Part shown: positions 34,731 to 46,156 of the stretch, piece after piece
Position numbering within the stretch: the stretch's first letter is position 1
Layout: each line of letters starts with the position of its first letter
NCBI RefSeq assembly: GCF_003576645.1
Contig: NC_044917.1
Location: forward strand, 9,178,638-9,242,637
Length of the DNA stretch: 64,000 nucleotides
Source of the DNA: Ipomoea triloba
Lineage: Eukaryota > Streptophyta > Magnoliopsida > Solanales > Convolvulaceae
Direction: 5' to 3'
The notes under the pieces: generated by a model
Told to the model about the DNA's origin: nothing
The model's database searches: none
What the model saw: the letters and a program-made list of their open reading frames with translations, nothing else
Program-made: the position numbers and the translations under genes

Positions 34731-35481
34731 AAATTCTTGAATGGCTTAGAGCCATTTGATTATGATGGTTAGAGGTTTTACCTTGTTGGGCATCATTTAG
34801 CCATGATCTATCAGTATCATTGCACCACTTTGACCCTTTTGATCCATGCCAAGTGAGAACTCTTCAACAGACTTAACCATTTTCACTACTATAAAAAGTC
34901 GTTTTAACGTCGGTTATTTTACTCTTTTAGTGTCGGTTTTTATTCGACGTTGTTGTGGAAGACGTTGTAAGTAAATGATACGTCGTCGGTTTTAAGAAAA
35001 CAGGAAAAAAATGATCACATCCAACAGTTAAATAAAAAAAAAAAACATCTACTATCCATCTATCCCCACTTAAAATCTAAGCCATCTAAATAAAAATTTT
35101 GAAAAAAACTATAGATGAAAAATGAAAATCCGTCTATCCCCACTTAAAATCTAAGCCATCTAAATAAAAATTTTGAAAAAAACTATAGATGAAAAATGAA
35201 AATCCGTCTATCCCCACTTAAAATCTAAGCAATCTAAATAAGAATTTTGAAAAAAAAAAAAAACAATAGATGAAAAATGAAAATGTGGACTAAACATTCC
35301 TCAATTATAATGATCATTATTTGGGCGTGCAGTTTTTTTGCGTGTATTTGAGTGTGGTTGAAAAATAAAAATGATCATTAAAATCCTAAAAATGGGATGA
35401 ATAGCAAGTCCTCAAATTTCTTCCATTCGCCCAATTTCCTTGGCTTAGCTAATTCTTTTGTTCCTTCGATTCAATTCTCTC

Positions 35482-35604
35482 ATGGAGTCCAAAAATGATA
35501 ACACCTTTGAAACCCCATTTTTGTCAGTGACAATGAATGATTTCAAGGTTGAATGTGTGAGGGATGGTGGTTTCGACCGAAGGAAATTTTTGAATAGCTT
35601 ATAG
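35482..35604 (+). pseudogene. Array ORF copy 20 (deletion and stop)
   Basis: Six bases (TGCATA) are deleted in frame, removing CI of the FCID core, and TTAGAG is TTATAG, a stop after 40 codons. The unit is interrupted downstream, after CAACTGAC, by the solo LTR. Confidence 0.6.
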
Positions 35605-35979
35605 CCATTTGATTATGATGGTTAGGGGTTTTACCTTGTTGGCATCATTTAGCCCTGATCTATCAATATCATTGCACTACTTTGACCCTTTTGATCCCAT
35701 GGCAAGTGAGAACTCTTCAACTGACTGATATGTCATTAAATGACATCATATTTGTGCTTGTTATGCTTGCTTTTTATTCAAATATTATGTAAAGAAATGT
35801 GGAATAACTCTTAATTTGTTGCATTTTGTTTGAAGGAAGAAATGACCGAGCAATGAGCAAACAAGCATGAAAAGGTGTTAATCTTTGGAGAAAACGGGGC
35901 TTTAAAGCATAAGGAAAGCACCCGAGGGGACACCGGAGAACAAAGGAGCAAAACGAAGGCGTGGAAGTCATTGTGAAGA

Positions 35980-36209
35980 ACTCACGCTGACACTCACACC
36001 GTGAGTGTCAGCGTGAGTCCTCAGTGTGGTTTCTGATCAGAAACTCACGCTGAGACTCACGGTGTGAGTCTCAGCGTGAGTGCTGATCAGAAACTGATCA
36101 TTGAACTCACACTGACACTCACACCGTGAGTGTCAGCGTGAGTCTCAATGATCAGTTTCTGATCATTGAGACTCACGGTGGGACTCACACCGTGAGTCCC
36201 ACCGTGACT
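35980..36209. repeat. Cluster of four near-perfect palindromes
   Basis: Four hairpin-forming units, each with 18-base arms and a 3-base loop, lie at 35980-36018, 36043-36081, 36105-36143 and 36171-36209. All are built from CTCAC and GTGAG blocks. The first two are perfect; the last two have one mismatch each. Between the third and fourth lies a perfect 12+12 palindrome on CTCAATGATCAG (36144-36170). Confidence 0.92.
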
Positions 36210-36247
36210 TCCTATCCTGAAAGCTACGAAAATGCGCGAATTTGGAC

Positions 36248-36255
36248 TATAAATA
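36248..36255 (+). promoter_or_regulatory. TATA box of the solo LTR
   Basis: TATAAATA follows GCGCGAATTTGGAC, about 40 bases after the palindrome cluster. Its position in the LTR fits a U3 core promoter on the plus strand. Confidence 0.6.
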
Positions 36256-37344
36256 CCTCTTGGAAGTTAATTTTTAAAAGACTTTTGAATTTCTAAACAC
36301 CCCTTTTAGTTTTTCTCTCTAGGAAACTTTAGAAAACACTTCCTACACTTGTAATCTACCATATTTTAGAGATTTAGAGGAAGAATTCCAACATTCAACT
36401 TCAATTTCCAGATTATTCCTTGCATTTGAATCATAAAGTTAAGTTCTTTATTCCATATCTTTGTATTTATATTTCTTAAAGTTTGTTTGAATTATATGTT
36501 TATTATTTCAATTGATTATTGCTTTACATTCAAAATATGAATACTTAAACATATTTAGGATTTGAATTGAACTTCCTTGAATCCCAATATGAATTAAATT
36601 GCATAAATTAGGTTTGTATTGTCTTAATGTTGAACTTGGCTATGAATTGGGTAGAATTGATTTGAATCTTCGTAGTTATGGCCAAACTATGCAAGAGATA
36701 TTTGGAATTGGTGTTCCACCTATGAGAATAGGGCTACACCATAGCCATACCTCTCATATTTCTTACTCACCTTTGAGAAAAGGGAGTTTGAAGGAAATAG
36801 GCACACAAAGTGTTTGTTAAATTGCCTCTTCTAACCAAGTTGCCATGAGAATGGGACTTAGGATTAGTTGATAGTCCAATTGATCACGAGAGTGACATTG
36901 GCACTTAAACCATTTCCCCAACTTCATCATCTAGACTTACATAACTTAATCTTTAGACACAAGGGATTTTATGCAAGGATGTTTGGTTCAAATCTCTATT
37001 TCATTTATTATCTTTTAATTCTCTTATTTGCTCTCGTTATTGATTTATTAAACATGAACTACTCAAATATCTTTAGGTTAGCTTTCAAACACTGCATGAA
37101 CCCGTGCTTAACCCCTTATTACTCAAACTCCCATTAAGCCATTCCTTGAGGACGATACACTTAATTTCCATCACCACTAAAAATACAACTTTCACTGACT
37201 TAACTCACTACTATAAAAAGACATTTTAACGTCGGTTATTTTACCATTTTAACGTCGATTTTTATTAGACGTTGTTGGGGAAGACATTGTAAGTAAATGA
37301 TTCGATGTCGGTAAAATAGGTAAAAAAATATCCAAATCTGCAAC

Positions 37345-37349
37345 AGTTA

Positions 37350-37395
<46 letters not shown>
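37345..37395. repeat. Long poly-A tract in the array
   Basis: An A-run of about 45 bases occupies the A-rich slot that every unit carries after the CACTA-like block. A similar run lies at 39739-39780 next to an N, so both lengths are uncertain. Confidence 0.8.
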
Positions 37396-37398
<3 letters not shown>

Positions 37399-37757
37399 CT
37401 ACTACCCATCTATCACCACTTAAAAGCTAAGACATCTAAATAAAAATTATGGAAAAAACTATAGATGAAAAATGAAAATCCGTCTATCCCCACTTAAAAT
37501 CTAAGCAATCTAAATAAGAATTTTGAAAAAAATAAAACAACTATAGATGAAAAATGAAAATGTGGACTAAACATCCCTCAATTATAATGATCATTATTTG
37601 GGCGTGCAGTATTTGTGCGTGTATTTGAGTGTTGTTGAAAAATAAAAATGATTATTAAAATCCTAAAAATGGGATAAATAGCAAGTCCTCCATTTCTTCC
37701 ATTCCCCCAATTTCCTTGGCTTAGCTAATTCTTTTGTTACTTCAATTCAATTCGCTC

Positions 37758-37907
37758 ATGGAGTCTAAAAATGATATCACCTTTGAAACCCCATTTTTGC
37801 CAGTGACAATGAATGACTTCAAGGTTGAATGCATGAGGGATGGTGGTTTCTGCATAGACCAAAGGAAATTCTTGAATAGCTTAGAGTCATTTGATTATGA
37901 TAGCTAG
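37758..37907 (+). pseudogene. Array ORF copy 21 (premature stop)
   Basis: The first copy after the solo LTR. GGCCAG is AGCTAG, giving a stop after 49 codons (FDYDS). Confidence 0.6.
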
Positions 37908-38528
37908 ATGTTTTACTTTGTTGGGCATCGTTTAGCCCTGATCTATCAATATCATTGCACTACTTTGACCCTTTTGATCCAATGTCAAGTGAGAACTCTT
38001 CAACTGACTTAACCCTTTTCACTAATATAAAAAGACATTTTAACGTCGGTAATTTTACCCTTTTAACGTCGATTTTTATTCGACGTTGTTGTGGAAGACG
38101 TTGTAAGAAAATAGGTAAGAAATGATCAAATCTGCAACAGTTAAAAAAAAAAAGAGAGAGAAAAAAAAAAACATATACTATCCATCTATCCCTACTTAAA
38201 AGCTAAGACATCTAAATAAAAATTTTGGAAAAAACTTTAGATGAAAAATGAAAATCTGTCTATCCTCATTTAAAATCTAAGCAATCTAAATAAAAATTGT
38301 GAAAAAAAAACCTATAGATGAAAAATGAAAATGTGTACTAAACATCTCTCAATTATAAGGATCATTATTTGGCTGTGCAGTATTTGTGCGTGTATTTGAG
38401 TGTTGTTGGAAAATTAAAATGATTATTAAAATCCTAAAAATGGGATGAATAGCAAGTCCTCTATTTCTTCCATTCCCCCAATTTTCTTAGCTTAGCTAAT
38501 TCTTTTGTTTCTTCGATTCAATTCCCTC

Positions 38529-38783
38529 ATGGGGTCCAAAAATGATAACACCTTTGAAACCCCATTTTTGCCAGTGACAATGAATGACTTCAAGGTCGAA
38601 TGCATGAGGGATGGTGGTTTCTGCATAGACCCAAGAAAATTCTTGAATGGCTTAGAGCCATTTGATTATAATGTCCAGAGGTTTTACCTTGTTTGGCATC
38701 ATTTAGCCCTGATCTATCAGTATCATTGCCCTACTTTGACCCTTTTGATCCCATGCCAAGTGAGAACTCTTCAACTGATTTAA
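38529..38783 (+). pseudogene. Array ORF copy 22 (frameshifted)
   Basis: MGSKNDNTFETPFLPVTMND with a complete core. GTTTGGCATC replaces GTTGGGGCATC and gives the shifted tail LVWHHLALIYQYH. Confidence 0.5.
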
Positions 38784-39322
38784 CCCTTTTCACTATTATA
38801 AAAAGACATTTTAACGTCGGTTATTTTACCCTTTTAACGTCGGTTTTTATTCGACGTTGTTGTGGAAGACGTTGTAAGTAAATGATACGAAGTCAGTTTT
38901 AAGAAAATAGGAAACAAATGATCAAATCTGCAACAGTTTAAAAAAAAAAGAAATAAAAAAACTCTACTTTCCGGTCTATTCCCACTAAAAATCTAAGCCA
39001 TCTCAATAATAATTTTGAAAAAAACTATAGATGAAAAATGAAAATCCTTCTATCCCCCCTTAAAATCTAAGCCATCTAAATAACAATTTTGAAAAAAACA
39101 AAAAATTATAGATGAAAAATGAAAATGTGTACTAAACATCCCTCAATTATAAGGATCATTATTTGGGAGTGCATTATTTGTGTGTGTTCTTGAGTGCTGT
39201 TTTAAAATAAAAATGATTATTAAAATGCTAAAAATTGGATGAATATCAAATCCTCTATTTCTTCCATTACCCAAATTTTCTTGGCTTAGCTAATTCTTTT
39301 GTTCCTTCAATTCAAATCACTC

Positions 39323-39460
39323 ATGGAGTCCAAAAATGATAACACCTTTGAAGCCCCATTTGTGCCAGTGACAATGAATGACTTTAAGGTCGAATGCATG
39401 AGGGATGGTGGTTTCTGCATAGACTCAAGGAAATTCTTGAATGTCTCAGAGTCAATTTGA
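39323..39460 (+). pseudogene. Array ORF copy 23 (last, frameshifted)
   Basis: MESKNDNTFEAPFVPVTMND, then a frameshift at GAGTCAATTTGA that stops translation after 45 codons. After its 3' block the array fades out near 40090 without another ATG copy. Confidence 0.55.
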
Positions 39461-39738
39461 TTATGATGGCCAAAGGTTTTACCTTGTTGTGGCATCATTT
39501 GGCCCTGATCTATCAATCTCATTGCACTACTTTTACCCTTTTGATCCCATCGCAAGTGAGAACTCTTCAACTTACTTAACCATTTTCACTACTATAAAAA
39601 GACATTTTAACGTCGGTAATTTTACCCTTTTAATGTCGGTTTTTATTCGACGTTGTTGTGGAAGACGTTGTAAGTAAGTAAATGATACGAGGTCGGTTTT
39701 AAGAAAATAGGAAACAAATGATCACATCTGCAACAGTN

Positions 39739-39783
<45 letters not shown>

Positions 39784-40093
39784 CTACTATCAATCTATCC
39801 CCACTTAAAATCTTAGCCATCTAAATAAAAATTTTGTAAAAAACTATAGATTAAAAATTAAAATCTGTCTATCCCCACTTAAAATCTAAGTCATCTAATT
39901 CAAAATTTTGAAAAAAAACTATAGATGAAAAATAAAAATGTGTACTAAACATTCCTCAATTATAAGGATCATTATTTGGGCATGCATTATTTGTGCGTGT
40001 ATTTGAATGCTGTTGAAAAATAATAATGATTATTTGTGCGTGTATTTGAGTGCTGTTCAAAAAAAGTATTTGTGTACTAAACATTCCTCAACT

Positions 40094-40220
40094 TGGTCGC
40101 CTTCTCTAGCGAAGGGGAAGACGACTAGAGTGTTGGTCACCTTTTCCTGCGAAGGAGAAAGCAACCAAAAGCCTTCTCATTTGCAAGAGAAGGTGACCCA
40201 ACTGGTCGCCAATGGCAACT
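40094..40220. repeat. GTCGCCTTCTCC palindromic repeat, copy A
   Basis: Motifs GGTCGCCTTCTC and GAAGGAGAAAG/GAGAAGGTGACC alternate in opposite orientations. They match the elements at 43265, 62790 and 63190. The block sits directly at the 3' edge of the large array. Confidence 0.65.
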
Positions 40221-40798
40221 TCTTTTTTTTTTTTTTTTTTTTAAATATAGATCAAACTCATGTCTGATTTGCATTTGAGTTCATTATTTCAAAAAGAAAA
40301 AAAATATTGACAAAAGCAAGTGGAACATGCGTTTCTAACCTCAAACACATGTCTCAAAGTATCTTTTTCTATTTTTGTCCATATATTTAAAACGTCCTAC
40401 TTTTATCCATTATTAAGAAAAGTGTCCTCTTTGTATCTTTGACAATACAAATGGGCACTTTTCAAGATCGTGACGTTCCACCATTTGGTCAAAATTCTTA
40501 AACGCATAGCAACCTAGTATAAAAAACTACTACTCTGCATGTGTAAGTAAGACTGAAGAACCTTCCAAAAACACACTTATTATATTTCTAGTTTACAAAA
40601 CGTCTCGAATGGATTGCTTACTATATATTATTGTGACAAAACAGAAAAATGGCTCCTGCCCAAACCATTAAGCTATTAAATAAATATGTTCCAACAAAAA
40701 TATGAATATGATAGCATATTTACTAAATACCATTAGCTTTGTCACCTATACATGTGATAGATATTGTACATACCAAGGATACAACTTCCACTTCATCT
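40221..40798. other. AT-rich intergenic DNA
   Basis: After a T-run (40224-40242) the sequence resembles the outer arm of the foldback at 63090-63490 (GCGTTTCTAAC..CACATGTCTCAAAG). No gene seen. Confidence 0.4.
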
Positions 40799-40930
40799 TC
40801 ACAATTTCCACAGTTCCTGATCTGAAAAATTGTCCGTGACATCTCCAAATGTGGAGAGGGAAAAGGGTGCAATAGCCACATTGAATGTCCGAGAGCCTAC
40901 CCTATCAATATGCTTCATCTCATAGTCACC
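40799..40930 (-). pseudogene. Possible terminal exon of an unidentified gene
   Basis: On the minus strand a T-rich tract (TTTATTTATTTATTTTATTTAAAG) resembles a 3' splice site and is followed by a 43-codon frame, GDYEMKHIDRVGSRTFNVAI continuing to DNFSDQELWKL, then TGA. Composition and codon use look protein-like against the surrounding AT-rich repeats. No upstream exon was found before the UGT, so it may be a relic or a captured exon. I do not recognise the family. Confidence 0.35.
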
Positions 40931-40999
40931 CTTTAAATAAAATAAATAAATAAAGACCTACATGAATTATAGTAAGACGTTGAAATATTAGGCCATGTT

Positions 41000-41450
41000 T
41001 TGGAATAATTAATCATTACATTCCCAATTTCAAGTCATACCACAATACAACTTAAGCCATTTTTGTACCAAAAATCTTCAAGCCATCAATACTTTAACAC
41101 TATAAGGGCATCTCCAATGTTGGGAGAAAAGGAGAAAGGGCTGGAGGGAAGGAGAGTATTTTTCTCCAGAGAGATTGTTCTGTCCAGAGAAAAGGGGGTT
41201 AGGGCGCGTGGCACGCATGCAAGCACGCACCACAAGCGTGCCTGCATGCACCACCTTTGGTGGGGATAGCTGTCCGGCTATCGGTTAAAAATATATATAT
41301 ATGGCTCATTGGTTTGACCGTTGAGGCTAAAAAAATTTAATTAAATTATATTTTGTAATTCAAAAATTATTTTATTTCTTTATTTTAATTTAAAATCTAA
41401 ATTTGAAATTAAAATTATATATAGTAAAGTTAATAAAGTAATATCATAGA
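41000..41450. other. Intergenic DNA with a possible MITE
   Basis: The stretch from 41105 (GGGCATCTCCAATGTTGGGAG) to about 41290 starts like a common plant MITE end (GGCATCTCCAATG), but I cannot find a matching right terminus or a target duplication. The rest is AT-rich. Confidence 0.35.
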
Positions 41451-41615
41451 ACCAAAGATCTTGTGGTCTAATGCCATCCGGTGTCCTGGTTAACACCCCA
41501 CATGAATAATGGGAGTGGGTTTGAGCCTCAATGGAGGCAATTGTTGACTCTTTGACCTTCATTAGGTTTTTTAACCTTCATTAGGTTAGGTTGAAAACAA
41601 AATAGAGAAAGAGTC
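41451..41615 (+). mobile_element. tRNA-derived SINE, diverged copy
   Basis: GATCTTGTGGTCTAATGCCATCCGGT (A-box region) and GGGTTTGAGCCTCAATGGAGG (B-box region) match the SINE at 18636. The 3' part is rearranged, with CCTTCATTAGGTT duplicated and no clear A-tail. No target duplication found. Confidence 0.7.
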
Positions 41616-42195
41616 ATTATTACGTAGAAAGTGCATAAAGCTTTTGAGGGTTGGTTTTCAAATTTTTTTTTTAAAATAAAGACACATAATTTATTAATCA
41701 CAAACATATACTCGGTAATATGTTAACTACACACACATAATTTATTAACTATTGGCACATAATATTTTAATTGCATAGTATATACATGTAGTTAACATTT
41801 TATTTGTCTTCAATTTATTTTATGTTAACTATACGTACATAATATGTTCACATAATTTGAATATCATTTTAGACTAGGATCCTATAATTTGCCATTTGAC
41901 ACTTCTATTGTTATAACAAAACAAAACAAGTTCACAGGATTTAACCGGATATATAGTTCAAGGGTTACTCTAAAAATCTTACAGGCTTGTTAGTCTTTGT
42001 TCGCCACCAAAGACGACATGGGGCATGTGGCACAACGTAATGCATCTAAAATAACAAAATTAAACATTTTGTCAACAAACAATTTGTTTATTTGCAAGTG
42101 ATTTTTTAAACACAAAACACATGCATTTATTTTATTGGAACTTATAAACTATTGATGATGATTGATGATCTTAAGACTAGCTAGTAGCTAGGCAT

Positions 42196-44378
42196 TCATT
42201 GTGTAATGGCAACAATGGGCAGAGCTTCTTTCCCTCCAGAGGCATCCTCAATAAGCCCACCCAACCCCACCCAAGACGACCCACCGTGTCTCATAGCTTC
42301 CGCCGCGGCTTCTCCCACCTCCTCCACCCTCTTTCTCACCTCGGCCCCTCTCGACCCGTCCATAAGCTCCCTCACCATCTTCTCCACCTCCTCGGCCTCC
42401 ACAAACCCTCTAACCGACCCACCCCTCGGCATAACCCTAAGCCCAACCCCACACTCCTCCGCCGCCACAAACCTCGCATTCAGGTGCTGCTCCGCCATGA
42501 AAGGGAGCGCCAAGATCGGCACTTTCGCGCACACGCTTTCCATCACCGAGTTCCACCCGCAGTGACTCAGAAACCCTGTAACGCTTTTGTGCATCAATAT
42601 CTCATTTTGGTTCGCCCAAACTTTCACCATTAGCCCTCTATCCTTGACCCTCTCTTCAAACCCTTCTTCCAAGTGTTTCATCATCTTTGGCCTAATCACC
42701 CAAAGGAATTTCACCCCCGACCGCTCTAACCCTTCCGCTATTTCCTTCAATTGCTCCGCTGATATCTCCGCCTGGGTACCAAACGCGACGTACAGTACTG
42801 GTGAGTTGTGGTCTAGCCATTGTATCCATGGTTGATTCTCCGAGGTGGGTGGCGGCTTGGCGGCTAGACAAAGTGGTCCGACACACCAAGCTTTAGGACC
42901 TATGTTGTTGTTCCAATACTCTAAATATCTTGTCTCCAATTCATAAAAACTGTTCACGATTAAACCCTGGCTTTTAACCATCGTGACACCTGCACGTGAG
43001 CATGCACTGACTAAGCAAATATTTTACCAGATATGATGCTGGGAGTATTAATTAAAATGGAGAAAATAATCAAAATAGACCCTCACCACAAAAGATCAAT
43101 TAAGTATGTGAACCTTAAAAATGTGCAATTAAAAACTCAATTTGTTAATACCGCAAAAAAAAAAAAAAAAAAAAAAAAACTCAATTTGTTAAAATAAGTC
43201 CTGTTTACCAATTACGTTACTAATAAAATTACCGCGTCGTCAAAAATAAAAGAAAAGTGTCTAGTCGCATTCTCCATTGTCGCCTTCTTCAATGGCGAAG
43301 GTTCGAAACTCACTGGAACCTTAATGACTAGTTATTCCAAGTGAACAACATGCTATTGGTTTAGATGCATCAAAACAATAAGTTTGAGTGTTTAATTACA
43401 CTTTTTAAAAATTTCAAGAGTTTAATTGTTCTTTAATTTAAATTTCAATGGTGCATTTGACCCTTTTCCTATAAAAAAAATAATAATGTAAGTTAAATTT
43501 AAAAATACTACATAAAATTCCATTTTTTACTCCATCTTTTATTACCACCTTCAAATTCTTGATGTAAATCCTTTCTTAAGACTCGCACAATGATAATAAT
43601 TTCGTTGATTTTCACATAAAAAGTAAAATGTAACAGAATTGCGTAAATTATATGCTGAAAGGATGATTACATAATAAATATTTGCGTTGACTAATATTTT
43701 TAGTTAATTGTGGAAGATAAAATTAGAATTTAAGGAAAACTTTACAAAAAGTACAGAAATTGGCAAAATGTCTACCAAAGGACCAGGAAATAATAAATAT
43801 TTGCATTGACTGATATAGCCACCCATTAAATAGTGTCGGTTTTACTTGTTTGTAAAATAAAAGGTAAAAATGGAATTTAAGGCAAACTTTACGCTTAAAA
43901 ACAATATTGAGGGTATTACACCGTTACACGTTATATAATATATATAAGGAATATAATTTTTTTTTTAACGCCAAGCAATAAAAATATTATAAAGATAGTA
44001 TTATTTTTGTAAATAATATAAAAGTAAAATTAGAATTATTTTCATTTATAACAATTGATATTCTTATTATTTTATGATTATAAGTGTAATGAATATTTTC
44101 TTTTCTTTTATATATCTAATAAAATATAAGACATAGTTTCATCAACCAATACCCGTTATGTACGCAGTAAACATTCCAATATAGGTTAATATGTATCATT
44201 GTTTCACATATATATAGAAACGACCAAGACCAAGACCAAGACCCCCTTGGAATATTACTATTAACCATATATACACTGACACATCGACACACAAAATAAA
44301 TTATAGTTCATTCTTTTCATAAATTTTGTATTGACTTTTAGAAATACAAAATATATTTTCAAAATGTATCCTTCAATA

Positions 44379-44426
<48 letters not shown>

Positions 44427-45375
44427 TATATTTATTTATTTATTTTCAGTCATCCCGACTAAATTTAATATCAAATATTAAATACGTGTCAATATAATTA
44501 ATAATTTATATATACTCCGTAAAGGAAAAAAATCATTTTTTCAGTGTGATGAAAATATGATTGTGAATATTATTTCACAATCATAGTAATTTCCCAAGAG
44601 CATGTGCCCTCAAGTATCATTTTTTCTCCCCCATAAGCAAATATGTATACAAATTCATACTTATGATGTTAAGTTTAAATTAAGAATAAGTTTTGTCCGA
44701 GACTGTCTCAGACATGTAATATTTTAAATAATTTATTGAATTCATGATCTTACCTAGCTGAAGAATGAAATCAACCTGGGGACCTGACGGCTGCAGCTCA
44801 TTGAACGGCGGCTCGAAGTGGTTTCTCGTTAGCTCCAGCCCGGGGAAGTCGGGGAATCCAAACGGCTCGTCCAGCGACGAAGTATGCGCGTGGGGCCTAT
44901 CACGTTCGAGAACGCGGTGCACCGTCGTGGCGAAACCGCTCATCCCGAAGAAAAAGTACCTCGGAACTCCGAGCTTCGCCGCGGTTTCTTGGGTCCATCC
45001 GAGGAAAGCGTCGGAAATTATGCACCCCACGGGGTGCAAACCTTCCAGAGCGTTCTCGAAGTCGGGCCGCATGAGGGTCGTGACATTCACGAATTCGAAG
45101 AAGGAGGAGATGGATGGGAGGTCGTGGGTGTTCTCCACTCCGGGAGGGACGCCGTCTATGGGCTTGTTAGGGAAGGGGAGCTCAATAATCGACGTCGATT
45201 TGATGTCGTCGTCTTTGAGGAATGATCGGATAGACGGCGCGTTGGCCGGGGTGGTGAAGACGGCGACGGAGATGCCGCGGCGGCGGAGGAGGCGGACGAG
45301 GTAGAGGAGAGGGATGGTGTGGCCATGGGCCATGAAGGGGAAGATCACAAAACATGGAGAAGAAACAGCGCCCAT
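42196..45375 (-). CDS. UDP-glycosyltransferase, UGT90A-like
   Basis: A family 1 glycosyltransferase that transfers sugar from a UDP-sugar to a small molecule in the cytosol. Exons are 45375-44754 and 42989-42196 with a GT-AG intron of 1764 bp; 1416 nt give 471 aa. His19 (MAHGHTIPLL) and Asp122 (CIISDAF) match the catalytic dyad. The 44-residue PSPG box starts WANQNEILMHKS (usually WAPQ) and ends MAEQ; the final Gln favours UDP-glucose. Phrases VNSFYELE, WCVGPLCL and YVAFGTQAEIS match my recollection of Arabidopsis UGT90A1. The acceptor cannot be read from sequence. The intron carries a foldback repeat at 43070-43465 and (ATT)n and (TA)n microsatellites. No frameshift. Confidence 0.93.
43070..43465. 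mobile_element. Foldback element in the UGT intron, GTCGCCTTCTCC family
   Basis: The outer arms are inverted: the left has AATAGACCCTCACC and GTGCAATTAAAAACTCAA, and the right has TTGAGTGTTTAATTACACTT and GGTGCATTTGACCC. The centre has TAGTCGCATTCTCC and TGTCGCCTTCTTCAATGGCG. The layout is the same as the better-preserved element at 62648-63016. Confidence 0.6.
44379..44440. repeat. (ATT)n / (TA)n microsatellite
   Basis: About 13 ATT units are followed by TA and TTTA units, inside the UGT intron. Confidence 0.9.
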
Positions 45376-45441
45376 ATTAAGAGTTTTTGTTTCTCACTTT
45401 CTCGGATTCTCGGAATGATCATAGAAGCTATGGATGGTGGG

Positions 45442-45449
45442 TTTTTATA
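45442..45449 (-). promoter_or_regulatory. TATA box of the UGT gene
   Basis: On the minus strand, GACTATAAAAACCC lies about 70 bases upstream of the UGT start codon, a normal spacing for a short 5' leader. Confidence 0.65.
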
Positions 45450-46121
45450 GTCTTACAATGAATTTACGCATTGTACTGCTAACTTTGATTTTTAAGTGTG
45501 AGAAACGTTCGTAGACTGATTGATTTATAATATTAAAAAGTAAACTTTTTAATTATTATTATACTAAATATGGTGTGAGAAAATATAATTACAATAAATA
45601 CATATTTTGACTTTTCGAGTTAATACCCAATTTAGTATCGACTATAGTGGTTTTTCTCGATTTAGTCATAAACGACTTTTTGTGCTTAATTAGGTCATCG
45701 ATTTTGATTGTTTTACCCAATTAAGTTATCGACTATTATAATCAAGGACTAAATTGAGAAAAATAACTATAGTCGTCGATGACTAAATTGGGTAAAGTCA
45801 CTATACTCGAAGACTAATTTTGATAAAATTATTACAGTTAAGGACTAAATTTGGTATTAATAGAGGTGAAATTACCAAGCTATCTTAATATAAGACTCAA
45901 TTGGGTAAAACTATCAAAGTGAATGAACTAATTTTTTATTTTTGAAAACCTCGATGAACTAATTAAACACAAGAAATAACTTAGGACTAAATTGAGAAAA
46001 ACAACTATAATTGAAGAGTAAATTGGGTATTAACTCTATATATTTCAATTCGCTAATACATATTCATGTCCGGAAATTCATGCATATGAGTGACAAATAA
46101 TAATATAAAAATAAAATGCAC

Positions 46122-46156
<35 letters not shown>

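Larger units (their letters stand above)
35726..37194. mobile_element. Solo LTR inserted in the array (1469 bp)
   Basis: The insert starts TGATATGTCA and ends ACAACTTTCA (TG..CA), and is flanked by a perfect 5-base duplication CTGAC (35721-35725 and 37195-37199). It splits the CAACTGACTTAACC phrase of an array unit. There is no internal pol and no second LTR, as expected of a solo LTR left by recombination. A plus-strand TATA box and a palindrome cluster fit a U3 promoter region. Short ORFs inside (36599, 36868) resemble no known family. Superfamily not assigned. Confidence 0.82.
19255..40090 (+). repeat. About 20.8 kb tandem array of about 760 bp ORF-bearing units
   Basis: Twenty-three ATG-bearing copies and three partial copies of one unit lie head to tail on the plus strand; start codons are mostly 714-897 bp apart. 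Each unit has, in order: an upstream leader with TTCCTTGGCTTAGCTAATTC; a short ORF beginning MESKNDNTFET; a CACTACTATAAAAAGAC block with AACGTCGG repeats; an A-run; one or two copies of a roughly 75 bp block (TCTATCCCCACTTAAAATCTAA..AACTATAGATGAAAAATG); and a spacer with GGATCATTATTTGGGCGTGCA. Higher-order duplications occur, such as 20320-21090 with 21217-21987. A solo LTR splits it at 35726-37194. Several single Ns sit at unit junctions, so the copy number is provisional. Confidence 0.93.

Noticed and set aside
36599..37137. ORFs of 73 and 89 codons inside the solo LTR
   Set aside because: They lie in the presumed R/U5 region of a solo LTR, with no family motif and no context for a gene.
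19255..40090. CRISPR-like repeat array
   Set aside because: The unit is about 760 bp with no short direct repeats separated by unique spacers, and the DNA is clearly plant nuclear.
42199..42633. Plus-strand ORFs over UGT exon 2
   Set aside because: These are Pro/His-rich antisense shadows of the PSPG-containing exon.
44765..45304. Plus-strand ORFs of 113-179 codons over UGT exon 1
   Set aside because: GC-rich coding DNA leaves long open antisense frames. The minus-strand frame carries the UGT catalytic residues.
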